From NCBI GenBank assembly GCA_036268485.1, contig DATAUC010000067.1:55842-119841 (forward strand): DNA of 64,000 bases, in the 5' to 3' direction. The number at the start of each line of letters is the position of its first letter. Position 1 is the stretch's first letter. This document shows, piece after piece, positions 17,001-24,284 of this stretch. The DNA is from Bog-473 sp036268485. GTDB lineage: Bacteria > Actinomycetota > Acidimicrobiia > Acidimicrobiales > RAAP-2. The position numbers and the translations under genes are program-made. Below the pieces are notes generated by a model. The model had not been told where the DNA came from and ran no database searches. It saw only the letters and a program-made list of their open reading frames with translations.

Positions 17001-18095
17001 TCAGGCCGACTCAATCAACAGGGAAGCCAGGCGATGACGGGCCTGGCTGATGCCACCGCTGAGCACCTCGTTCTGCTTGACCCGCTTGAACAAGAAATGG
17101 GCGTCGTTGGCCCAGGTGAATCCCACTCCGCCGTGCAACTGGATGTCGTCCCCGGTCACCCGCACACCTGCCTCGGAGGCGTAGCTGCTGGCCATGGCGG
17201 CGGATTGCTCTTGTTCGGGGGCATCGGTATCGGAGGTCCAGGCTGCGAACTGCACACCCGCCCGGGCCATCTCGACCTGCTGGAACATCTCGACCAGCCG
17301 GTGCCGCACCGATTGGTACGTGGCCACCGGCTTGTCGAAGACGATGCGCTGCGAGGTGTAGGCGATGGCTTGGGCCAGGGCTCGATCGGCGGCCCCCACC
17401 GTTTCGGCGGCCAGGACGACGGCGATGTCGCTTTGCACGCGCTCCCAGATGCCCGCCTGATTCCCGCCCGGCCCGATCGGGATGACCGGGGTCTCCTCCA
17501 GCGTGAGCCGGGCGATCTTGCGGGTGGGATCCAACGAGGGGACGAGCACGCCCTGCGGCTCGGGCAGGAGATAGGAGCGCACCCCTTCCTCGCTACGCGC
17601 CACCACGATGGCCCAGTCTGCGCTATGGCCGTCGACGACCACGGACTTGAGACCCGACACCACCCATCCGGCATTCTTGCGGCGGGCCCGGGTGCGCACG
17701 GTATGCAACGGGTCGCTGTGGCCCTGCTCCTGCAATGCAATGGTGCCGCGGCGGGCTCCACTGGCCAGATCATCGAGCAGATCGGTGGCACCCAAGTCCC
17801 GGGCGGCCAGGGTGGCGCACACGGCCGACGAGAAGAAAGGACCCGGAAGCGGGATGCGACCCATCTGTTCGGCCACGATGCACATCTCGAGCAGGCCCGC
17901 TCCCGAGCCACCATGCGCCTCGTCCACCAGGAGGCCGGTCCAGCCCAGTTCGACCAGGGAATTCCAGAGGTCCGATGTGATGCCGGTGGGATCCTCCGCC
18001 AAGGTCCGCAGCATCTGGGCGTCACATTCCCGCTCGAGGACGGAACGAGCCACGTCCTGCAGGGCCAGTTGTTCGGCGTCGTATGTGAAGTCCAC
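17001..18095 (-). CDS. Acyl-CoA dehydrogenase, short form, probable heteromer subunit
   Basis: Acyl-CoA dehydrogenase of 364 residues, shorter than its divergent neighbour. It carries the N-terminal VDFTYDAEQLALQDVARSVL helix, the EAHGGSGAGLLEMCIVAEQMG middle segment and the C-terminal IQLHGGVGFTWANDAHFLFKR motif. Actinobacterial steroid catabolism uses alpha2-beta2 dehydrogenases made of one full and one shorter subunit encoded side by side, so pairing with the product of 18191-19402 is plausible (inference). The longer frame upstream of GTG 18095 crosses the divergent promoter and is rejected. AGGGGAG precedes the GTG closely. The operator at 18145-18160 lies between the two genes. Confidence 0.87.
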   Translation of the reverse strand: MDFTYDAEQLALQDVARSVLERECDAQMLRTLAEDPTGITSDLWNSLVELGWTGLLVDEAHGGSGAGLLEMCIVAEQMGRIPLPGPFFSSAVCATLAARDLGATDLLDDLASGARRGTIALQEQGHSDPLHTVRTRARRKNAGWVVSGLKSVVVDGHSADWAIVVARSEEGVRSYLLPEPQGVLVPSLDPTRKIARLTLEETPVIPIGPGGNQAGIWERVQSDIAVVLAAETVGAADRALAQAIAYTSQRIVFDKPVATYQSVRHRLVEMFQQVEMARAGVQFAAWTSDTDAPEQEQSAAMASSYASEAGVRVTGDDIQLHGGVGFTWANDAHFLFKRVKQNEVLSGGISQARHRLASLLIESA

Positions 18096-18144
18096 GGCTC
18101 CCCTGTTTCCCCGCCCTGACGGTCTCGCGCGCCAACTACAAACC

Positions 18145-18160
18145 CTGACGCCAGCGTCAG
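18145..18160. promoter_or_regulatory. TGAC-N6-GTCA operator copy 3
   Basis: CTGACGCCAGCGTCAG has perfect 7-bp arms (CTGACGC / GCGTCAG) around CA. It is placed in the 95-bp gap between two divergent acyl-CoA dehydrogenase genes and overlaps the -35 position expected for the rightward promoter, so one bound repressor could silence both genes. Confidence 0.65.
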
Positions 18161-18178
18161 AGTACACGGTCGTTCGGC

Positions 18179-18190
18179 TACCCTTCCCCC
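18179..18190 (+). promoter_or_regulatory. Leaderless -10 element for the dehydrogenase at 18191
   Basis: TACCCT (18179-18184) preceded by GGC and followed by 6 nt to the GTG start. A -10 element at this spacing would place transcription start on the start codon. No Shine-Dalgarno is present, consistent with a leaderless actinobacterial message. Confidence 0.5.
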
Positions 18191-19402
18191 GTGGATTTTG
18201 CGCTCGCCCCCGAAGATGAAGCGTTTCGTGACGAGCTGCGGGGCTGGCTCGACGAGCATCTGCCGCCCTTCCTCGAAGCCGAGTCGCTCGGTGATGACGC
18301 CAGCCTGAGCGGGGAGGCATCCCAGCGTCGCCGCCAGGCCTGGCAGCGCAAATTGAACGAAGGCGGCTGGGCCGCCATCCACTGGGGAGCCGAGTACGGC
18401 GGCCGCAAGGACATCAACGCCATGCAGCGCCTCATCTACTCCGAGGTCATGGCTGAATACCGCACACCAGGCATGTTCAACACGAACGGCATCTGGCAGA
18501 TCGGCCCCATGATCATCGCCTGGGGCACCGAAGAACAGAAGGCCCAGTGGCTGCCTTCAATCCTCGAGGCCGAGGAGCACTGGTGCCAGGGCTTCAGCGA
18601 GCCCGACGCCGGCAACGACCTGGCCAACCTGCGCACGGTGGCTGTGCGCGACGGCGACGACTACGTGGTCAACGGTTCGAAAATCTGGATCTCCTCGGCC
18701 CACCTGGCCACGTGGGGACTCTTCTTACTGCGCACCGATCCGACGGCCATCGAACGAGGCAAGAAGCATGAGGGGATCACTGCGTTCATCCTCAATCTCC
18801 ACACGCCCGGCATTGAGGTGCGCCCGATCAAGGACATGGCCGGCGAGGAGTTGTTCAACGAGATCTTCTTCACCGACGCCCGCATTCCCGCCTCCTGCCG
18901 CCTGGGCGAGGAGGGTCAGGGTTGGATGGTGGCCATGGGCACCCTGGGCTATGAGCGCGTCGGCATCGCCAGCCAGATCTCCATTCTCTCGGCCGACCTG
19001 CGGGCCATGATTGAAGCCGCCCGTTCGGTCAACCCCGGTGCGCTCGAAGACCCCTCACTGCGCGATCGCATCGCCAAGGTCTGGACCGAGATCGAGTTGG
19101 CCCGGCTGCTCTCCCTGCGGGCACTAAGCAAGATCATGAAGGGCGAGAAGAACTGGCCCGAGGTGCCTTTCGCCAAACTGTCATGGTCGTCCATGGCGCA
19201 GACGTTGGCCGAGTTGGCGGTCGATCTGCTGGGTCCGGCCGGCATCCTGGCCCGCGGCGGTCCCGACACGGTCGATCGTGGCAAATGGACCCGGCTCTAC
19301 GCCTTCCAGCGCTACAGCACCATCGGGGGTGGCTCCACCGAGATTCAGAAGAACATCATCGCCGACCGGGCCATCGCCATGCCCGGTAAATCGCGCTCGT
19401 AG
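18191..19402 (+). CDS. Acyl-CoA dehydrogenase, full-length
   Basis: Acyl-CoA dehydrogenase of 403 residues. It contains HWCQGFSEPDAGNDLANLRT, VNGSKIWISSAHLATWG, the flavin-site FNEIFFTDARIP strand and the C-terminal YSTIGGGSTEIQKNIIADRAI segment. It is divergent from a shorter dehydrogenase (17001-18095), and the pair probably forms one heteromeric enzyme. The GTG start follows a TACCCT -10 element by 6 nt, so the message is likely leaderless and under the palindrome at 18145-18160. A thiolase-like gene follows after 13 bp in the same direction. Confidence 0.92.
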   Translation: MDFALAPEDEAFRDELRGWLDEHLPPFLEAESLGDDASLSGEASQRRRQAWQRKLNEGGWAAIHWGAEYGGRKDINAMQRLIYSEVMAEYRTPGMFNTNGIWQIGPMIIAWGTEEQKAQWLPSILEAEEHWCQGFSEPDAGNDLANLRTVAVRDGDDYVVNGSKIWISSAHLATWGLFLLRTDPTAIERGKKHEGITAFILNLHTPGIEVRPIKDMAGEELFNEIFFTDARIPASCRLGEEGQGWMVAMGTLGYERVGIASQISILSADLRAMIEAARSVNPGALEDPSLRDRIAKVWTEIELARLLSLRALSKIMKGEKNWPEVPFAKLSWSSMAQTLAELAVDLLGPAGILARGGPDTVDRGKWTRLYAFQRYSTIGGGSTEIQKNIIADRAIAMPGKSRS

Positions 19403-19415
19403 TCCGCTCGGCTCC

Positions 19416-20903
19416 GTGAGCATCGACCCGCGCACCCCCTGCATCATCGGGATTCATCGCCACACCTGGCATGCCGCCGAGGCGCCGGAGGGCGCGCCCG
19501 AGCCGCTGCTCATGTGGGAGCAGGTCGCCCGGGCGGCGGCCGAGGACGCCGGCGCCCCCGACGCCCTGTCGCAACTCGACGGCATCGACGTCGTGTTCTC
19601 GCAGTCGTGGCAGTACGACGACCCCACGGCACGGTTGGCCGAGCGGCTGGGCGCCACACCGAAGCACCAGCACTACTCGGGCATCGGCGGTTCGGTCCCC
19701 CAGGTGGCGGCCGCCACGGTGGCGGGGACGATTGCTGCCGGCGAGATGGACCTGGCCCTGATCGTCGGCGCCGAAGCCCTGGCCACGGTGCGCCGACTCA
19801 AGAAGGCGGGCGAGAAGCCGCAGTGGTCGTTCAAGCCGGCTGAGCGGCGGCCCTTCCCCATGGACATGGACTTCCTGCCTTCGGAGATCAGCCATTCGGT
19901 CTTCGAGGCCTTCCTGACGTTTGCCCTCTTCGACAACGCCCGGCGGGCCCACCTCGGGCGCTCACTCGACGAGCACCGGCTGCGCGACGGGCAGGTCCTC
20001 TCCGCTCTGACCGAAGTGGCGGCGGCCAGCCCCCACGCCTGGTTCCCGACCGAGCGATCGGCGGCCGAGATCTCCACCGCGTCAGCGCAGAACCGGATGG
20101 TGGCCTACCCGTACACCAAGCTCATGACCTCCATCATGGATGTGGACATGGCGGCCGGCTTGCTGCTGGCCAGCACGGCCAAAGCGGACGCGCTCGGCGT
20201 GCCGGCCGACCAACGCGTCTACCTGAAGGGTTTCGCCTACGCCGAGGATCCGGTGCATGTGGCCGGGCACGGCGACCTGTGGCGCTCGCCCGCCATGGCG
20301 GCAGCTGCGCAGGGGGCGCTCAGCCAGGCCGGAATCGAGGTCGGTGACGTGGCGCACTTGGACCTGTACTCCTGCTTCGCCAGCTCGGTCTGCTTCGCCC
20401 TCGATGCATTGGGTGTGCCCGAGGATGATGCCCGACCATTCACCCAGACCGGCGGCCTGCCGTACCACGGAGGTCCCGGCTCGAACTACATGACCCATTC
20501 CATCGCCGCCATGGTTGAGACCCTGCGCCGCGACCCCGGTTCGTTCGGACTCACGACCGGCGTCGGCATGCACATGCAGAAGCACGCGTACGGGGTGTGG
20601 TCGACAAATCCCGACGGCGCGTCAGTACCGCCGTCGGGAACATTGCCGACCGATGGCGCCACGACACCAGTTACCGATGTGGCCAACGGACCGGCGACCG
20701 TGGCCACCTATGCCGTGATGCACGGCCGCGACGGCGGGCCCGAGTCGGCCCTCCTCGTCTGCGATCTGCCGGACGGGTCCCGCTGTTACGCCAAGCTAGA
20801 TGAGGCCAACGACGCATTCGCCCTGGCGGAGTCGCAGGAATTGATCGGCCAGCCGGTCTCGTTGGCCAGCGCCGACGGCATCAACCTGGCCCGCCTGAAT
20901 TGA
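19416..20903 (+). CDS. Thiolase-superfamily protein lacking the nucleophilic Cys
   Basis: Protein of 495 residues with a thiolase fold (CIIGIHRHTWH N-terminus, HYSGIGGSVPQVAAATVAG where thiolases carry the active Cys loop, and GLPYHGGPGSNYMTHSIAAM and TGVGMHMQKHAYGVWS near the C-terminus). No Cys is present in the nucleophile loop, so it is not a standard thiolase. It belongs to the acetyl-CoA acetyltransferase-like/SCP-x group with retained His motifs. A C-terminal extension (about residues 405-495) looks like a small beta-barrel domain. GTG 19416 follows the dehydrogenase stop by 13 bp, so the genes are likely co-transcribed. Confidence 0.82.
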   Translation: MSIDPRTPCIIGIHRHTWHAAEAPEGAPEPLLMWEQVARAAAEDAGAPDALSQLDGIDVVFSQSWQYDDPTARLAERLGATPKHQHYSGIGGSVPQVAAATVAGTIAAGEMDLALIVGAEALATVRRLKKAGEKPQWSFKPAERRPFPMDMDFLPSEISHSVFEAFLTFALFDNARRAHLGRSLDEHRLRDGQVLSALTEVAAASPHAWFPTERSAAEISTASAQNRMVAYPYTKLMTSIMDVDMAAGLLLASTAKADALGVPADQRVYLKGFAYAEDPVHVAGHGDLWRSPAMAAAAQGALSQAGIEVGDVAHLDLYSCFASSVCFALDALGVPEDDARPFTQTGGLPYHGGPGSNYMTHSIAAMVETLRRDPGSFGLTTGVGMHMQKHAYGVWSTNPDGASVPPSGTLPTDGATTPVTDVANGPATVATYAVMHGRDGGPESALLVCDLPDGSRCYAKLDEANDAFALAESQELIGQPVSLASADGINLARLN

Positions 20904-21069
20904 GGCGAGCAGTTCCGAGCGCATCGCTGGCGACGATGAGCCGATCTGTTCGGGTGATCGCGGCGCCCCGCTGACAACAATTTTGCAACGCCGCTGTCAA
21001 CCAGGCTCGTCACACTGCACTCGTCAGGCGGTACAGGCGAGGCGCAGCCTCCGGAAGGAGACGGACACC
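20904..21069 (+). promoter_or_regulatory. Intergenic region upstream of the small membrane protein gene
   Basis: A 166-bp stretch with a more AT-rich core (CAACAATTTTGCAACG, about 20976-20991) inside GC-rich DNA. GGAAGGAG lies just before the ATG at 21070 and is a strong ribosome binding site. No hairpin terminator or operator copy was found, and a promoter is likely but its boxes are not clear. Confidence 0.35.
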
Positions 21070-21234
21070 ATGGGCGAGATCGACGAGTTCGAAATGCTGG
21101 GTTCACGCGGCAAGGTGCCCCGCCCGTCCCGTCGTCGCCGCACCGACCGCGGCACGGCCCGCTGGACGGCGCTGTTGATCGTGGCCGGCGCACTGGGTGC
21201 GGCCGTTCCGGCCGTCGCCCTCTTGCAGGGCTGA
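21070..21234 (+). CDS. Small single-pass membrane protein, unknown function
   Basis: A 54-residue protein with an acidic start (MGEIDEFEML), a strongly basic middle (PRPSRRRRTDRG, about residues 17-28) and one hydrophobic helix (WTALLIVAGALGAAVPAVALL, about 32-52). The charge pattern predicts a membrane anchor with the N-terminus inside. A very good ribosome binding site, GGAAGGAG, precedes the ATG. It ends 10 bp before the convergent SDR gene. I recognise no family. Confidence 0.6.
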   Translation: MGEIDEFEMLGSRGKVPRPSRRRRTDRGTARWTALLIVAGALGAAVPAVALLQG

Positions 21235-21244
21235 ACCGGCAGAC

Positions 21245-22012
21245 TCAGATCAGGGTCAAGCCCCCGTCGACCGACAGCACCTGGCCGGTGATGTAGCTCG
21301 CTTCGTCCGAGAGTAAGAACACGGCGGCGGCCGCTACTTCCCACGCCGTGCCCTCACGGCCCAACGGAACCGGCGCCCGCGTCCGCGAGGGACGTCCGGC
21401 GGAGGCGGCCCGGCCGAGCGGCGTATCGATGAGGCCCGGGGCCAGTACGTTGGAGCGGATGCCCCGGCGGGCACCCTCGAGAGCGACGTGGCGGTTCAGA
21501 CCGATGAGTCCCGCCTTCGAGGCGTCGTACGCCGGGATCCGGCTGCCCGGCCGCAGGCCGGCGGATGAGCCGATGAAGACGACCGATCCGGCGTCGGGCA
21601 GGATGACGAAGGCCCGACGGACCAGCATGAAGTGGGCCCGCAGGTTGAGGTCGAAGGTGCGGTCCCAATCCTCCAGCGTCGTGCCGGCCACACCCATGCC
21701 GTAGCCGGTGCCCACGTTGAGCACGATGCCGTCGGGCGTCAATCCACCCACCTCGGCCACGGCCGTGCGACACCCTTCCTCGGTGGTGACGTCGCACACC
21801 ACCACGGCGGCGGTGCCGCCCTCCTCGGTGATCTGGCGCCAGGTGCCCTGCACGGCTTCCTCGTCCCGGTCGACGCAGATGACCGACGCCCCTTCCCGGG
21901 CCGCCCGTACCGCGATGGCCCGCCCGTTGCCCACCGGCGCGTCGGCTTCCCGCGATGGTCGGGTGCCCGCCCCGACCACCGTGATGCAGCGTCCTTCGAG
22001 CAAGCCGCTCAT
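21245..22012 (-). CDS. Short-chain dehydrogenase/reductase with an enlarged cofactor loop
   Basis: SDR oxidoreductase of 255 residues with the catalytic YDASK (Tyr, Lys) and the preceding Ser in FIGSSAG. The N-terminal glycine motif is unusual: where TGxxxGIG is expected the sequence reads VVGAGTRPSREADAPVGNG, an insertion of about 10 residues in the nucleotide-binding loop. The rest, from GRAIAVRAAREGASVICVDRD to the C-terminal GQVLSVDGG, is ordinary SDR. Cofactor and substrate are unknown. The ATG overlaps the stop of the CMD-like gene in an ATGA arrangement, so the two are translationally coupled. Confidence 0.88.
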   Translation of the reverse strand: MSGLLEGRCITVVGAGTRPSREADAPVGNGRAIAVRAAREGASVICVDRDEEAVQGTWRQITEEGGTAAVVVCDVTTEEGCRTAVAEVGGLTPDGIVLNVGTGYGMGVAGTTLEDWDRTFDLNLRAHFMLVRRAFVILPDAGSVVFIGSSAGLRPGSRIPAYDASKAGLIGLNRHVALEGARRGIRSNVLAPGLIDTPLGRAASAGRPSRTRAPVPLGREGTAWEVAAAAVFLLSDEASYITGQVLSVDGGLTLI

Positions 22013-22587
22013 GCGGCCGGCCCGCCGGGGAGGCCCTCGGCCAAAGCCTGGGCCGACGGTTCGAGCGGCACCCGCAGCGAGCGCAACACGGTCGACAGCA
22101 TGAGGTAGTGGGCGATCAGCATCAGGAACTCGAGCAACTCGCCGTTGTCGAGCCGGGACTCCAACCGGGACCAGGTGGCATCGGTCACCGCCCCGTCGTC
22201 GGCCGTCTCATCGACGGCGTCCAGAGCGGCGCGTTCGAAATGGTCCCACTGGACCGTGTCGAGGTCACCACCCAGGGCCTCCAACTCGGGTCGGGTGATG
22301 CCCTGGGCCTGGCCCAGCTCAATGTGGTGGGCCCATTCGTAGCGTCCGTTGAACCGGTAGGCGGTGCGCAGGATCACGAGCTCGCGCAGGCGCCCCGGAA
22401 GCCGCCCGCGCAACAGCGCGCCGCCGAAACCGAGCCAGCGCCGGAAGAGCTCGGGCGCCTGGGCCAGGGTGGTGAAGATGTGCATCGGCTCCGCCGTCCC
22501 CCCGGGTGACGCGGCCAGGAGCCGGGACAGACGGTCGTCCCACTCGGTCGATGGAAGTGGCGCGATGCGTGGTCCCTCAAGGGTCAT
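22009..22587 (-). CDS. Carboxymuconolactone decarboxylase family protein
   Basis: Protein of 192 residues with a CMD-fold domain: LPGRLRELVILRTAYRFNGRYEWAHHIELG, about residues 60-95, where the EWAHH motif is typical. The redox CxxC of AhpD is absent, as in many actinobacterial lipid-pathway CMD proteins of unknown activity. TACGAT lies exactly 6 nt before the ATG (minus strand), suggesting its own leaderless promoter. It can also be read through from the ClpP-like gene ending 21 bp upstream. It is coupled to the SDR downstream. Confidence 0.8.
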   Translation of the reverse strand: MTLEGPRIAPLPSTEWDDRLSRLLAASPGGTAEPMHIFTTLAQAPELFRRWLGFGGALLRGRLPGRLRELVILRTAYRFNGRYEWAHHIELGQAQGITRPELEALGGDLDTVQWDHFERAALDAVDETADDGAVTDATWSRLESRLDNGELLEFLMLIAHYLMLSTVLRSLRVPLEPSAQALAEGLPGGPAA

Positions 22588-22599
22588 GGTCGCATCGTA
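22588..22599 (-). promoter_or_regulatory. Leaderless -10 element for the CMD-family gene
   Basis: On the minus strand TACGAT (plus 22594-22599) is followed by GCGACC and then ATG. The 6-nt spacing equals that at 18191, 30382, 33043, 41965 and 52479. It overlaps the end of the ClpP-like gene region, so internal transcription start is inferred. Confidence 0.45.
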
Positions 22600-22608
22600 G
22601 ACAGGTGC

Positions 22609-23202
22609 TCAGCGGCGGGGACGGAATCCGATCGGGGGGCCGGGCATGTGGTGGATTTCGGCTTCGGGGCCGCAGACCTCGTCCAGGAGGCCATAGGTCA
22701 TGGCTTCGGGCGCGCCAAGGAAGCGGCCGCTGGCCATGTCCGCCGCCACCACGGAGGCAGGCTGACCCACCGCGGCCGCCACCCGCGCACAGAAGCGTTC
22801 CCGCTCACCGGCGTGCAGCTCGGCCCATTGGGCCACGTTGCGGGCATGGACCTCGGCCTGGGTGGTGGGCTCGCGCAGTGTGAACCGGGTGCTGGGCAGC
22901 GCGGCCCGATGGCTGCAGACGGCCAGCACCCCGATGGCGGCGGCCCCCAGCTGGCCCATCCCCAGAGCCCGCACGGGCACGCCCAGCAGCTCGACCACAT
23001 CCATCAGGGTGAGCGCCACCGCCAGGCTGCCCTGGCCGCTGTCGATGCGCAGGGTCACGGCGTCGTCACCTTCGGCATCGAGCGTCATCAACTCGGCGGA
23101 GACTCGCATGGACAGCTGATCATCCATCGGGCCGTGCAATTGGACGATCCGCTGCTCGAAGAGCCGTCGGGCCAAGATCTGGGACCAGTCGTTGTCAGGC
23201 AT
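22609..23202 (-). CDS. ClpP-like protein with all three catalytic residues replaced
   Basis: A 197-residue protein with a ClpP fold (FEQRIVQLHGPMDDQLSMRV near the start; GAPEAMTYGLLDEVCG near the end). Aligned with the active ClpP encoded at 23535-24170, catalytic Ser103, His128 and Asp157 correspond to Gly86, Arg110 and Gly159. The glycine-rich NSPGG loop reads DSGQGS. It cannot be a serine protease by the normal mechanism. It may be a structural subunit of mixed ClpP rings, like plastid/cyanobacterial ClpR, or a separate scaffold. Its ATG overlaps the stop of the XRE gene by 8 bp, implying coupled translation. Confidence 0.85.
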   Translation of the reverse strand: MPDNDWSQILARRLFEQRIVQLHGPMDDQLSMRVSAELMTLDAEGDDAVTLRIDSGQGSLAVALTLMDVVELLGVPVRALGMGQLGAAAIGVLAVCSHRAALPSTRFTLREPTTQAEVHARNVAQWAELHAGERERFCARVAAAVGQPASVVAADMASGRFLGAPEAMTYGLLDEVCGPEAEIHHMPGPPIGFRPRR

Positions 23203-23452
23203 GGTCGATGCTCCATTCCAGTCGGGCCCCCAGGGCCATCGAATACCGCTGCACCGTGGAGAGCCGGACATCGAGGTCGCCGGCCTCGAAGCGGGCCACG
23301 GCCGACTGCGAGGTACCCATGCGGGCGGCCACCTCCACCTGGGACAGGCCGAGCTCGTGGCGTAGGGCCGTGAGCTGCCCGCTCAGTGACTGCCGGCGTT
23401 CGGCCATCTGGCGGAAGCCGGGGAAGACCGGTTGATGTCGTCGCTCGTTCAC
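23195..23452 (-). CDS. XRE family helix-turn-helix regulator
   Basis: An 85-residue DNA-binding protein. The helix-turn-helix is LTALRHELGLSQVEVAARMGTSQSAVARFEAG (about residues 28-60), with SQxEVAxxMGxSQSAVxRFE characteristic of Cro/CI-type regulators. A further helix to the end (YSMALGARLEWSIDHA) may dimerise. The start is GTG 23452. A perfect 18-bp palindrome at 23463-23480 lies 10 bp upstream, between this gene and the divergent clpP, so it is the most likely operator for autoregulation and clpP control. Its stop overlaps the start of the ClpP-like gene. Confidence 0.88.
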   Translation of the reverse strand: MNERRHQPVFPGFRQMAERRQSLSGQLTALRHELGLSQVEVAARMGTSQSAVARFEAGDLDVRLSTVQRYSMALGARLEWSIDHA

Positions 23453-23462
23453 GATGCACCAT

Positions 23463-23480
23463 TATCTCATATATGAGATA
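23463..23480. promoter_or_regulatory. Perfect 18-bp palindrome between XRE and clpP genes
   Basis: TATCTCATATATGAGATA reads identically on both strands and is AT-rich in GC-rich surroundings. On the minus strand GATAAT overlaps its end and lies 8 nt before the XRE GTG. On the plus strand GATATT lies at its other end, facing clpP. It therefore overlaps the probable -10 regions of both divergent genes and is a strong candidate for the XRE operator. Confidence 0.7.
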
Positions 23481-23534
23481 TTCTCGTGGTGGACCATCCG
23501 TGCGGTGGACATCCCGAATGAGAAGGAGCGCCTC

Positions 23535-24170
23535 ATGCCGAGCCCGCAGCAGATATTCGTGCCGACCGTGATCGAGGAGGGTGCCCGGGGCGACCGGGCC
23601 TTCGACATCTACTCGCAGCTGTTGCGCGAGCGCATCGTGTTCCTGGGCCAGGAGGTGGACGACCAGGTGGCCAACCTGATCATCTCCCAGATGCTCTTCC
23701 TGGAGGCCCAGAACGAGGAGAAGGACATCCACCTCTACATCAACTCGCCGGGCGGCATGGCCTACGCCGGCATGGCCATCTACGACGTCATGCAGCACGT
23801 GGCGCCCGACGTCTCCACCATCTGCGTGGGCATGGGCATGTCGGCCGCCGCCATGATCCTGTGCGGCGGTGCGCCCGGGAAGCGGTTCGCCCTGCCCAAC
23901 TCGCGCATCATGATCCACCAGGGCTCGGCCGGGACCCGGGGCGCGCCCTCGGACATGGAGATCCAGCTGCGCGAGGTCCTGGCCCTGACGCACCGGATGT
24001 CCGAGATCATCTCGCACCACAGCGGCCGTCCGGTCGAGCAGGTGGCCCTCGATATCGATCGGGACCACTACCTGACCGCCGCCGACGCGGTGGCCTACGG
24101 CCTGATTGACGACATCATCCTGCCCCGACGCGGCGTGGCGGCACCCACCCTCCAGGCGGCAATTGCGTGA
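23535..24170 (+). CDS. clpP: ATP-dependent Clp protease proteolytic subunit
   Basis: ClpP serine protease of 211 residues, which forms the degradation chamber fed by ClpX/ClpC-type unfoldases in the cytoplasm. The catalytic triad is intact: Ser103 in GMGMSAAAM, His128 in RIMIHQG and Asp157 in DRDHYLTAADA. The oxyanion loop INSPGG is also intact. ATG 23535 is chosen because AGAAGGAG lies 8 nt upstream; the longer frame to 23454 crosses the palindrome. It is divergent from the XRE and ClpP-like pair. As actinobacteria usually have a clpP1P2 operon elsewhere, this is probably an accessory clpP. Confidence 0.95.
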   Translation: MPSPQQIFVPTVIEEGARGDRAFDIYSQLLRERIVFLGQEVDDQVANLIISQMLFLEAQNEEKDIHLYINSPGGMAYAGMAIYDVMQHVAPDVSTICVGMGMSAAAMILCGGAPGKRFALPNSRIMIHQGSAGTRGAPSDMEIQLREVLALTHRMSEIISHHSGRPVEQVALDIDRDHYLTAADAVAYGLIDDIILPRRGVAAPTLQAAIA

Positions 24171-24284
24171 CAGAACCCTGACCTGACGGGCCTGGTCGGG
24201 GCGGCCTGGCTACGCTGCATCCGGCGGGTGGGCGTACTCGTGCGGTGAGCGACGCCCACACCGAGTGCGACGAGGGGCGGTTAG
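24171..24284 (+). promoter_or_regulatory. Upstream region of the first phosphoesterase gene
   Basis: A 114-bp gap after clpP. It contains GGCTACGCT, with TACGCT at 24211-24216 as a possible extended -10, and no convincing -35. No terminator hairpin with a T-run is visible after clpP. Confidence 0.3.

Noticed and set aside
9060..20990. tRNA or rRNA genes in gaps
   Set aside because: No cloverleaf-like or conserved ribosomal sequence was recognised by eye in the gaps; a tRNA scan would be needed to be certain.
22609..23452. XRE plus ClpP-like pair as a toxin-antitoxin system
   Set aside because: The ClpP-like protein has no toxin family features, and clpP next to it suggests a proteolysis function. 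Size and coupling alone are not enough.
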